This document shows positions 6,839 to 11,582 of a DNA stretch of 11,582 nt, piece after piece. This DNA is from Methanosarcina sp. UBA402 (lineage in GTDB: Archaea > Halobacteriota > Methanosarcinia > Methanosarcinales > Methanosarcinaceae): contig DADO01000194.1 in NCBI GenBank assembly GCA_002509325.1, positions 524 to 12,105 on the forward strand, read 5' to 3'. The notes under the pieces were generated by a model that was not told where the DNA came from, searched no databases, and saw only the letters and a program-made list of their open reading frames with translations. The position numbers and the translations under genes were made by a program. Position 1 is the first letter of the stretch. Each line of letters starts with the position of its first letter.

Positions 6839-7486
6839 GTCCGAGAAAGGTATTTCCAGCAGCTTGACCTGCTTAAAAAGTGTGTACTCTCTTTTGGAGA
6901 GCTGGCTGAATTGATCTTTAGGGACTCCATGTCTTCAGTTATAGACCTCGATATCGAGCTTGCTGAAAAGACTCTTGCCCTTGAGCTCGAAGCGGATAAG
7001 CTTGAGGGACGTATTGAGGCTTCGGTTTTTGACCTGCTTGCGCTTCAGCAGCCTATGGCAAGTGATCTCAGGCTTGTTGTATCCACTCTCAAGATCTCGG
7101 CAGATCTCAGGAGAGTTGTGGGGCTATCAATGAATATTGCCAAAATCCCAGGAAGAATGGAGGGCGGGCATGTAAAACCGCTTATAGATACGGGAAAAAT
7201 GGCAAAGATTGCCGCATTCATGCTTGAGAATTCCCTCAGGGCTTTTGAAACTCAGGATGCCCAACTTGCAAGAGAAGTAGCAGCAAGAGATGAAGAGGTC
7301 GATAAGCTCTTTTACGCAGTTTGGGTTGAGCTGATAGAAATGATGGCTAAAGATACAAGCATTATCTCCAGAGCCACAAATTTGCTTTTCCTGATTCGTT
7401 ATCTGGAAAGAATTGCAGACCACTGCTGCAATATCTGTGAAAGTGTAGTCTATCTTGCTACGGCTAAAAGAGTTACACTGAACTGA
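6836..7486 (+). CDS. phoU: Phosphate uptake regulator PhoU
   Basis: This helical protein of 216 residues is built of two repeated three-helix units and is known in other organisms to bind the Pst transporter and report phosphate status. Residues 15-103 form the first repeat and 120-208 the second. The second repeat ends in the metal-cluster motif ERIADHCCNI (191-200). The matching place in the first repeat reads DLRRVVGLSMNI (90-101), so the usual Glu and Asp are replaced by Arg92 and Gly96. I prefer the ATG at 6836, because GGTGAT (6826-6831), a perfect complement to the archaeal 16S 3' end, sits four bases before it. A GTG at 6827 would add three residues but falls inside that ribosome binding site. 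It is the last gene of the operon. No PhoB or PhoR partner is visible here. Confidence 0.93.
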   Translation: MVRERYFQQLDLLKKCVLSFGELAELIFRDSMSSVIDLDIELAEKTLALELEADKLEGRIEASVFDLLALQQPMASDLRLVVSTLKISADLRRVVGLSMNIAKIPGRMEGGHVKPLIDTGKMAKIAAFMLENSLRAFETQDAQLAREVAARDEEVDKLFYAVWVELIEMMAKDTSIISRATNLLFLIRYLERIADHCCNICESVVYLATAKRVTLN

Positions 7487-7491
7487 AACAG

Positions 7492-7557
7492 CTTTTTGAC
7501 CTTTTTCTACCTTTTTCTATTTGTTTCTCATTTTTGTCTTTCATTTTTATCTTTTTT
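7492..7557 (+). terminator. Serial T-tract terminator after phoU
   Basis: Within 70 bases of the phoU stop there are repeated runs of five or six T, at 7493-7497, 7502-7506, 7512-7516, 7531-7535, 7544-7548 and 7552-7557, with no stable hairpin. Archaeal RNA polymerase is known to terminate at U-rich stretches without a hairpin. This is therefore the probable end of the pst-phoU transcript. The 10-base unit CTTTTTCTAY is nearly repeated twice at 7501-7520. Confidence 0.6.
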
Positions 7558-7720
7558 AATATCTTTCATTCCATAACTGAGTTCTCATTCCTGTTTTTCC
7601 TTTAGGTTACTGTTTTCTCTTTAGTTTTCTGACTGGGTTTTCGCGCTAGTTTTCTCTATTTTTCTCTGATAATTTCTTTACCTTTTTCCTAATCATTTTC
7701 TGTTCTCTTTGATGTATAGG

Positions 7721-7740
7721 TTTTAAGTATATTTATAAGC
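7721..7740 (+). promoter_or_regulatory. TATA promoter close to the pyrC start
   Basis: TTTTAAGTATATTTATAAGC contains two overlapping TATA-like cores, TTTAAGTATA and ATTTATAA. The ATG of pyrC is only 13 bases beyond this block, and no Shine-Dalgarno-like sequence is found in between. With the usual 25-base spacing from the upstream core, transcription would begin almost at the ATG, so pyrC may be translated from a leaderless or very short-leader mRNA. Confidence 0.45.
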
Positions 7741-7752
7741 ATATAGACGCCC

Positions 7753-9147
7753 ATGCCTGATATTTTTATCAAAAATACACGGATTTATTACAATAATTCG
7801 CTTCAGCCTGCCGAGATCATTATTGAAAACGGTAAAGTTACTAGAATAGGGAAAGATCTCAGGGTCTCGAGCTCGGATATGATAATAGATGCAGGCGGTT
7901 CTCTTACTCTACCTGCAGGAATTGATGTACATGTTCATTTTAGAGAACCTGGAATGACCTCGAAAGAAAACTGGTATACGGGTTCATGTGCGGCAGCTGC
8001 CGGAGGAATTACTACTGTTATTGACCAGCCTAATACAATGCCTCCCACGACAGACAGGCGGGCTTTTGAACAAAAACTTAAACTTGCCAGGAGAAAGTCT
8101 ATTGTTGATTTCGGGATCAATGGTGGGGTAACGAGTAATATTGAGAAATTAAAAGAACTCTGGAGACTTGGAGTTACTGCCTTTGGAGAAATCTTCATGG
8201 CAGAATCTACAGGTGGGCTAAATATTAATGAAAAGACTTTTGAGGAAGCGCTTGCCGAAATCAAACGCCTTGGCGCGCTTGCCACTATCCATGCTGAAGA
8301 TGAGAAAATGCGGTTTGAGCTGGAAAAATTCTTAAAAGGAGATACTTCTTATGAGTACCATTCAAAGGCACGTCCAAATGCATGCGAGGCATCTGCTGTT
8401 CAAAAAGCTCTGGAGCTTGTTTCCGAATTAAAAGTTAAGGCTCATCTTTGCCATATTAGTACGCTTGAAGCTATAGGTATGATAAGGAAGGAAAAGTACC
8501 TTGCAAGAAGGGAAAATAAAGAGCCTCTTTTTACTTGCGAAGTTACTCCTCACCACCTTTTCCTCTCTATACGAGATTGGGAAAGGCTCAGGTCTTTTGG
8601 GAAAATGAATCCTCCTCTCCGAGGAAGCCACAGCATTAAAGCCCTAGTAAATGGGATTAATGACGGCACTATTGACATGATAGCTTCGGATCACGCTCCA
8701 CATCTAGAATCCGAAAAAGATGTTGATATAAGAGCTGCTCCCTCGGGAGTGCCAGGGGTCGAGACTCTTATGCCTCTCATGCTTGCTGCTGTTAGAAAAA
8801 ATATTCTTCCGCTTTCACGAATGATCCTGCTTACAAGCTGGAATCCGGCAAAAGCCTTCGGGCTGGACCAAAAATTCAAAGGCAGGCTTGAGGTAGGCTT
8901 TGATGCAGATTTGATTATTGTAAATCCCCGCGAGGTTCGCCCTATAAAAGCTGAACTTCTGCACAGTAAAGCGGGCTGGACCCCCTTTGAAGGCATGGAT
9001 GCAGTTTTTCCAGAGTATACTCTCTCCAGGGGTGAAGTACTCTGGATTGATGAGTCAATTAACGCAAAACCTGGAAGGGGAAACTTCATCGAAGGTAGAG
9101 GAAAAAGATCCGAAGAGGACGAGGAGGTCCTCGAAGAAGCTGATTAA
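7753..9147 (+). CDS. pyrC: Dihydroorotase (type I)
   Basis: This 464-residue cytosolic metalloenzyme interconverts N-carbamoyl-aspartate and dihydroorotate, the third step of de novo pyrimidine synthesis. Metal and substrate motifs of the amidohydrolase family are in order: DVHVHFREPG with H60, H62 and R64; DQPNTMPPT (91-99); HAED with H180; HLCHIST with H234; and ASDHAPH with D313, followed by GVPGVETLMPLML and TSWNPAKAFGL. Where hydantoinases carry a carboxylated Lys, this protein has FGEIFM with E146; type I dihydroorotases also lack that Lys and use an acidic residue. The closely related allantoinases and hydantoinases would be expected to keep the Lys, which favours dihydroorotase. The C-terminus ends in an acidic tail, EEDEEVLEEAD. 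The gene has no operon partner. Start at 7753 matches the conserved N-terminal beta strand. Confidence 0.92.
   Translation: MPDIFIKNTRIYYNNSLQPAEIIIENGKVTRIGKDLRVSSSDMIIDAGGSLTLPAGIDVHVHFREPGMTSKENWYTGSCAAAAGGITTVIDQPNTMPPTTDRRAFEQKLKLARRKSIVDFGINGGVTSNIEKLKELWRLGVTAFGEIFMAESTGGLNINEKTFEEALAEIKRLGALATIHAEDEKMRFELEKFLKGDTSYEYHSKARPNACEASAVQKALELVSELKVKAHLCHISTLEAIGMIRKEKYLARRENKEPLFTCEVTPHHLFLSIRDWERLRSFGKMNPPLRGSHSIKALVNGINDGTIDMIASDHAPHLESEKDVDIRAAPSGVPGVETLMPLMLAAVRKNILPLSRMILLTSWNPAKAFGLDQKFKGRLEVGFDADLIIVNPREVRPIKAELLHSKAGWTPFEGMDAVFPEYTLSRGEVLWIDESINAKPGRGNFIEGRGKRSEEDEEVLEEAD
9115..9133 (+). other. Small hairpin in the last codons of pyrC
   Basis: GAGGAC (9115-9120) pairs with GTCCTC (9127-9132) across a 6-base loop. 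An overlapping alternative is CGAGGA (9120-9125) with TCCTCG (9128-9133). It lies within the codons for the acidic C-terminal tail, 13 bases before the stop. A Glu/Asp-rich coding stretch followed by GTC CTC produces such pairing easily, so a role in 3'-end stability is only a possibility. Confidence 0.3.
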
Positions 9148-9171
9148 ACTCAGGACTGAAGAAAATGGGTT

Positions 9172-9221
9172 TGAGAATGTTTCACTGAGAATGTTTCGCT
9201 GAGAATGTTTCGCTGAGAATG
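9172..9221. repeat. 14-bp tandem repeat, 3.6 copies, downstream of pyrC
   Basis: The unit TGAGAATGTTTCRC is repeated head to tail at 9172-9185, 9186-9199 and 9200-9213, followed by a partial TGAGAATG at 9214-9221. Copies two and three are identical (CGC) and copy one has CAC. The array starts 25 bases after the pyrC stop, in the spacer between two convergent genes, and is not part of any credible gene. It looks like a recent slippage expansion and might vary in copy number between strains. Confidence 0.85.
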
Positions 9222-9278
9222 CGTAGCAAAAACGGAAAAACTGAAAGCCAGTTTCCAGAAAAGTTAAATAACATCATG

Positions 9279-9332
9279 AGGGCCTTGAGATATTTATGCA
9301 GTATTGTAAGGCCCTGAAGCTTTGCTTTTTTT
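9279..9332 (+). terminator. Hairpin plus T7 terminator between convergent genes
   Basis: AGGGCCTT (9279-9286) is perfectly complementary to AAGGCCCT (9308-9315), making an 8-bp stem with a 21-base loop. Ten bases later comes a run of seven T (9326-9332). This fits the end of the pyrC transcript. On the other strand the same stem is followed by a moderately U-rich stretch, so it may also stop transcripts coming from the KH-protein gene. Confidence 0.6.
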
Positions 9333-9333
9333 C

Positions 9334-9882
9334 TTAATAAAAGTCAATCGAGTCCATCTGGGACTGCAAAAGCTCCTGATGCTTTTTTTCCAGGAACTTG
9401 TAGACTACACCATGGGTGGCTCCATCAAGCAGCATCCTTATAGCTGTCCGAATTATGGTGTTCTGTTCAGGGTGTCCAAGTACGGATACGGTTTTTCCGT
9501 ATACTGAGATCTTGACGTTTATCAGGGTTTCTGCAAGTTCCCTGGTTCTTCCATTTCTTCCTATTATTCTGCCCTTTATACGCTGCAATTCTTTTGGAGT
9601 ATTAGCGACGTCGGAAAGGTCTATGACCTCTAACATAAGCATGTCGTCTTCCAGGAGTTCAAGAGCTTTTTCGGGACTAAAACCTCTTCCTATCGCTTTG
9701 AGAGTTTCGAGAATCCTAAATTCTTTCAGGGGATCTTCTTCACAGGTGACGTCTATCTTTCCGCTTTCACTGTCAACCTCAAGTTGGCATGCGGTTTTGT
9801 CCTCGATAAACTTTTTTGTTTCTCCTTTAGGGCCTATAATTACTCCGATTCTCTCTTTGGGGATTTTAGCATACTGTGTCAT
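9334..9882 (-). CDS. Archaeal KH-domain RNA-binding protein (Dim2/Pno1-like)
   Basis: This 182-residue protein carries two KH RNA-binding domains. The first has the GxxG loop GPKG at 17-20 within IGVIIGPKGETKK, and the second has GRNG at 108-111 within GRIIGRNGRTRE. The linker motif AIGRGFSPEKALELL (63-77) and the closing GATHGVVYKFLEKK are typical of the universal archaeal KH protein that corresponds to eukaryotic Dim2/Pno1. That family binds near the 3' end of small-subunit rRNA and takes part in its final maturation. The ATG at 9882 lies two bases after the RIO1 stop codon, so the two are probably translated as a coupled pair, consistent with Rio1 and Dim2 acting on the same pre-ribosome. 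The Dim2/Pno1 equivalence is family knowledge, not proven here. Confidence 0.9.
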   Translation of the reverse strand: MTQYAKIPKERIGVIIGPKGETKKFIEDKTACQLEVDSESGKIDVTCEEDPLKEFRILETLKAIGRGFSPEKALELLEDDMLMLEVIDLSDVANTPKELQRIKGRIIGRNGRTRELAETLINVKISVYGKTVSVLGHPEQNTIIRTAIRMLLDGATHGVVYKFLEKKHQELLQSQMDSIDFY

Positions 9883-9884
9883 TT

Positions 9885-10667
9885 TTATTCCGCCTGTATC
9901 TTTTTTAATAGTTCTTCAGGTTTGTCCTTTATCCCATAGCGGCTGAAGAACCTGAGTATATTTTGCACGTCCCTGTACAGGAATTCTCGGGCATTAGGAT
10001 GCTCCAGGGTCACGGACTGTCCCATATCAATAAGTATGGGAGTCAGGTCATTTGGATCGATCAGGATATTATATTCGCTTAGATCGGCATGTACGAGGTT
10101 TGCTTTTTTATTGAGGAGACGCATGTATTCGACAATTATATCAAAAACAAGTTTTGCCTCTTCGTCTTCAAGATGCGTGCTTTTCAGGAGTGGGTAAGGT
10201 ACCTCTTTTTCTCCCATAAATTCCATGATGAGAATATTCTTCTCGGCAAGCACAGGCTCAGGGACCCGGATACCTGCGCTTTTCGCACGCTTCAGGTTCT
10301 GAAACTCCTTGCGTGTCCATGCAAAAATGATATCTCGCTTGTTATTTCGTATGTTTGTAAAGCGAGGGTCTTTCATAATATAGGCATCCATGGTCTTGAA
10401 GGTGCTGCTGGCAATCCTATATATTTTTACAGCCAGTTCTTTATCCTGGCCTTCAGCATGGAATACATTTGCTTCTTTTCCAGTACTGATAGCTCCGCCC
10501 ATTGCTTTTATAATGCCCTTGTTGGAAAGGGTATAAAGAATTTTCAGAGTCGGTACATCGAAGACATTTTCTTCTACTTTCAGCCGGTCGGAGTCTTTTT
10601 CTCTGGCCCGAGACTTATCTTTGGCGCGATCGATGCGCCTGATTTTCTTTTCCTGATCCATTCCCAT
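9885..10667 (-). CDS. rio1: RIO1-type serine/threonine protein kinase
   Basis: This 260-residue atypical kinase/ATPase belongs to the Rio1 family, known to act in late small-subunit maturation. The Rio1-specific nucleotide loop reads GAISTGKEANVF (58-69), and the ATP-binding Lys is K81 in AVKIYR. The catalytic loop is HADLSEYN (193-200) with D195, and the metal-binding motif is IDMGQ with D214, as expected for RIO kinases, which lack the classical activation and substrate-recognition loops. The N-terminal 35 residues are highly charged and Lys/Arg-rich, likely flexible. Two starts are possible: ATG at 10667 (MGMDQ) or ATG at 10661 (MDQ). GGGA repeats just upstream do not clearly decide between them. 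It follows the aIF-1A gene by 14 bases and precedes the KH gene by 2, so all three form one transcription unit. Confidence 0.95.
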   Translation of the reverse strand: MGMDQEKKIRRIDRAKDKSRAREKDSDRLKVEENVFDVPTLKILYTLSNKGIIKAMGGAISTGKEANVFHAEGQDKELAVKIYRIASSTFKTMDAYIMKDPRFTNIRNNKRDIIFAWTRKEFQNLKRAKSAGIRVPEPVLAEKNILIMEFMGEKEVPYPLLKSTHLEDEEAKLVFDIIVEYMRLLNKKANLVHADLSEYNILIDPNDLTPILIDMGQSVTLEHPNAREFLYRDVQNILRFFSRYGIKDKPEELLKKIQAE

Positions 10668-10681
10668 ATATTTCCCATATA

Positions 10682-11024
10682 TTATCCTTTCAGATATCCT
10701 TTCCTCTCAAGCCAGTCTACCTGCGGCCTTGTATACTTCCAGATTACATCTGCCTTTTCGTTCTGGAACTCCCAGGGCACGATAATAACGACATCTCCTT
10801 CTCTAATCCAGGTTTTTTTCTTCATCGAACCCGGAATCCTTCCCATGCGGACTACCCCATCCATGCAACGGAGCCTCAGCCGGTTTGCACCAAGGAGACT
10901 CTCAACAGTTGCCAGGATCTCGTTATTTTCCCTGCGCGGGGTGCGTACTCTTGTAACGGTTTCTTCCGTCTTGGGTTTGGCTTTGGATGTAGGTTTCTTT
11001 AAGTCTGCCAGTTTAATACCCCAT
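10682..11024 (-). CDS. eIF1A: Translation initiation factor aIF-1A, with apparent 1-base frameshift or non-canonical start
   Basis: The product binds the A site of the small ribosomal subunit and promotes scanning/initiation complex formation. The first in-frame ATG, at 10864, gives only 60 residues (MDGVVRMGRIPG to KGYLKG) and cuts into the OB fold. The same frame continues upstream with family-conserved sequence: VRTPRRENNEILATVESLL, then GANRLRLRC joined to MDGVV. It stays open to a TAA at 11024-11026, with an N-terminal tail IKLADLKKPTSKAKPKTEE. No ATG, GTG or TTG lies in frame in this extension. An ATG at 11022-11024 is one base out of frame. If the adjacent G run (C run at 11019-11022 on the + strand) had three bases instead of four, it would read MGIKLADLKK and give a 113-residue protein of normal length. 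Either an indel, frameshifting or an unusual start (ATT at 11015-11017) is needed. Conserved body: GRIPGSMKKKTWIREGDVVIIVPW and QVDWLERKGYL. Confidence 0.85.
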
Positions 11025-11065
11025 TATATGTAGCTTATTTTTATTATTGTGCTTTTTATTTTCAT
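11024..11065 (-). other. 13-codon upstream ORF before aIF-1A
   Basis: Reading the minus strand, an ATG at 11063-11065 opens a frame encoding MKIKSTIIKISYI and ends at the TAA of 11024-11026. This TAA shares bases with the ATG at 11022-11024 (TAATG). The mini-ORF is in the same frame as the aIF-1A body that follows. No ribosome binding site is evident and it falls at or near the predicted transcription start, so it may not be transcribed in full. Recorded because it bears on where aIF-1A translation begins. Confidence 0.2.
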
Positions 11066-11077
11066 ACCCTTAAATCT

Positions 11078-11092
11078 CTTATATATCAATTT
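11078..11092 (-). promoter_or_regulatory. TATA promoter for the aIF-1A-rio1-KH operon
   Basis: On the minus strand this reads AAATTGATATATAAG, a good archaeal TATA box preceded by an A-rich, BRE-like CGAAAAA. With a 25-base spacing transcription would begin near 11053-11058, giving a leader of about 30 bases to the ATG at 11024. No Shine-Dalgarno-like site is apparent in that leader. Confidence 0.55.
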
Positions 11093-11525
11093 TTCGAGTT
11101 TTAAGGTTATTTGTTCTGTAGCTTTCAACTTTCTGTTATTATTTTAAAGCTGCGTTTTTCCGCTTTCTTTTACTCTCATCTTATTATTATTTTTTTCTAA
11201 GTAATCGGACAAGCGATAGCTATATATACGAGATATTCCTTTGTATGTCTCACACGCAAAGCAAGCGTGGGCCGCTCTCGAAAATATTGTTCTAGGGTGA
11301 GTTTCAGGGATTTACAAAACAGATTTTCATCTATTGTTAATTTGTTTTTTCAAAGATTTCCTGAATAAAAAGATTTATATATTATAAGTGATTTATATTT
11401 GCATATTGTTTCAGCATGAATTTCTTATGTTGAACGGTTTTTCTCATAGTTATATGATTGAAACATCTTCTCGGTTTGAAGAAGAGGGATATCTTTAAAT
11501 ACTATGAGTGCGTATATATAATTTC

Positions 11526-11552
11526 CTGCATGATGAATGCAGCAATTACTGC
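11526..11552 (+). promoter_or_regulatory. Alternating inverted repeats in a probable 5' leader
   Basis: CTGCAT (11526-11531) and ATGCAG (11537-11542) form a perfect 6-bp stem with a 5-base loop. The GCAG of the second arm can instead pair with CTGC at 11549-11552 across a 6-base loop. The two pairings exclude each other. They lie just upstream of two GGAG sites near the window's right edge, so they could belong to the leader of the next gene. The stems are short and the function is unproven. Confidence 0.3.
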
Positions 11553-11582
11553 TTATTATTAATGGAGTCAGGAGTTTTTTCC

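Larger units (their letters stand above)
11034..11582. other. AT-rich divergent intergenic region at the right end
   Basis: This 549-base stretch separates the minus-strand translation operon from whatever lies to the right. Besides the minus-strand promoter near 11085, it has several plus-strand TATA-like elements: GCTATATATAC near 11219-11229, TTTATATAT at 11374-11382, TTTAAATA at 11494-11501 and TATATATA at 11513-11520. A weak inverted repeat CACGC/GCGTG lies at 11253-11269. No open frame longer than about 15 codons with a plausible start was seen in it, and no tRNA-like fold was found. The last 60 bases look like the leader of a plus-strand gene outside the window, with GGAG at 11564-11567 and again at 11571-11574. 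Confidence 0.55.

Noticed and set aside
9416..9946. 176-codon plus-strand open frame
   Set aside because: It is antisense to the KH-domain gene and the end of rio1; Ser/Ile-rich translation is the complement of the real coding sequence.
10089..11033. 314-codon open frame on the plus strand
   Set aside because: It runs antisense to rio1 and aIF-1A, whose products match known families throughout. The frame's translation is Phe/Cys-rich without recognisable domains, and it has no promoter or ribosome binding site of its own.
11253..11269. CACGC/GCGTG inverted repeat considered as terminator or sRNA hairpin
   Set aside because: The stem is only 5 bp with a 7-base loop and no T-run follows closely; no surrounding structure supports an RNA gene.
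11562..11582. Possible start of a right-hand CDS (ATG at 11562, seven codons to the edge)
   Set aside because: Seven codons give no protein evidence, no ribosome binding site precedes it, and the GGAG at 11571-11574 fits better as the binding site for a start just outside the window.

Overview
The window looks like a piece of a Methanosarcina-type euryarchaeal chromosome. It carries an archaeal family B DNA polymerase, an archaeal-style initiation factor 1A, a RIO1 kinase and a Dim2/Pno1-like KH protein. It also has TATA-box promoters, Shine-Dalgarno sites of the GGAG/GGTGAT type and pyrimidine-rich gene ends. The assignment to Methanosarcina rests on general resemblance of the proteins and base composition, not on a search. 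No tRNA, rRNA, CRISPR array, insertion sequence or phage gene is visible. This is core chromosome, and the unusual signals lie in gene junctions and start regions.

Layout, left to right. (1) 1-102: a leader with a perfect 18-bp palindrome and a 9-bp direct repeat, then polB (103-2895, +), an intact intein-free replicative-type polymerase with two PCNA-box-like motifs in its tail. (2) 2896-3260: a T-rich spacer containing the promoter and a possible operator of the phosphate operon. (3) 3261-7486 (+): pstS-pstC-pstA-pstB-phoU, a complete high-affinity phosphate ABC importer plus its PhoU regulator. The pstB/phoU junction carries a 34-bp imperfect tandem duplication that doubles the ribosome binding site and start codon and creates a 10-codon mini-ORF just before phoU. 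(4) 7487-7752: a pyrimidine-rich terminator, then a TATA promoter close to the next start. (5) 7753-9147 (+): pyrC, a type I dihydroorotase for pyrimidine synthesis. (6) 9148-9333: a convergent spacer with a 14-bp tandem repeat (3.6 copies) and a hairpin terminator. (7) 11024-9334 (-): aIF-1A, then RIO1 kinase, then the KH-domain protein, a tightly packed cluster for small-subunit maturation and translation initiation. (8) 11034-11582: a 549-bp AT-rich divergent promoter region leading right to a gene outside the window.

How the parts work together. PstS captures phosphate at the cell surface, PstC/PstA form the channel, PstB powers it, and PhoU probably restrains or reports on the transporter. 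On the minus strand, Rio1 and the KH protein belong to the late maturation pathway of the 30S/40S subunit, and aIF-1A binds the finished subunit at the A site. polB and pyrC appear to be independent single transcription units.

The points most worth checking are: the pstB/phoU tandem duplication with its mini-ORF; the aIF-1A reading frame, which extends upstream of its first in-frame ATG as the family requires but has no canonical in-frame start unless one G of a GGGG run is removed; the twin PIP-like motifs of PolB; and the loss of the metal-binding acidic residues in the first half of PhoU. I found no wholly new multi-gene system.
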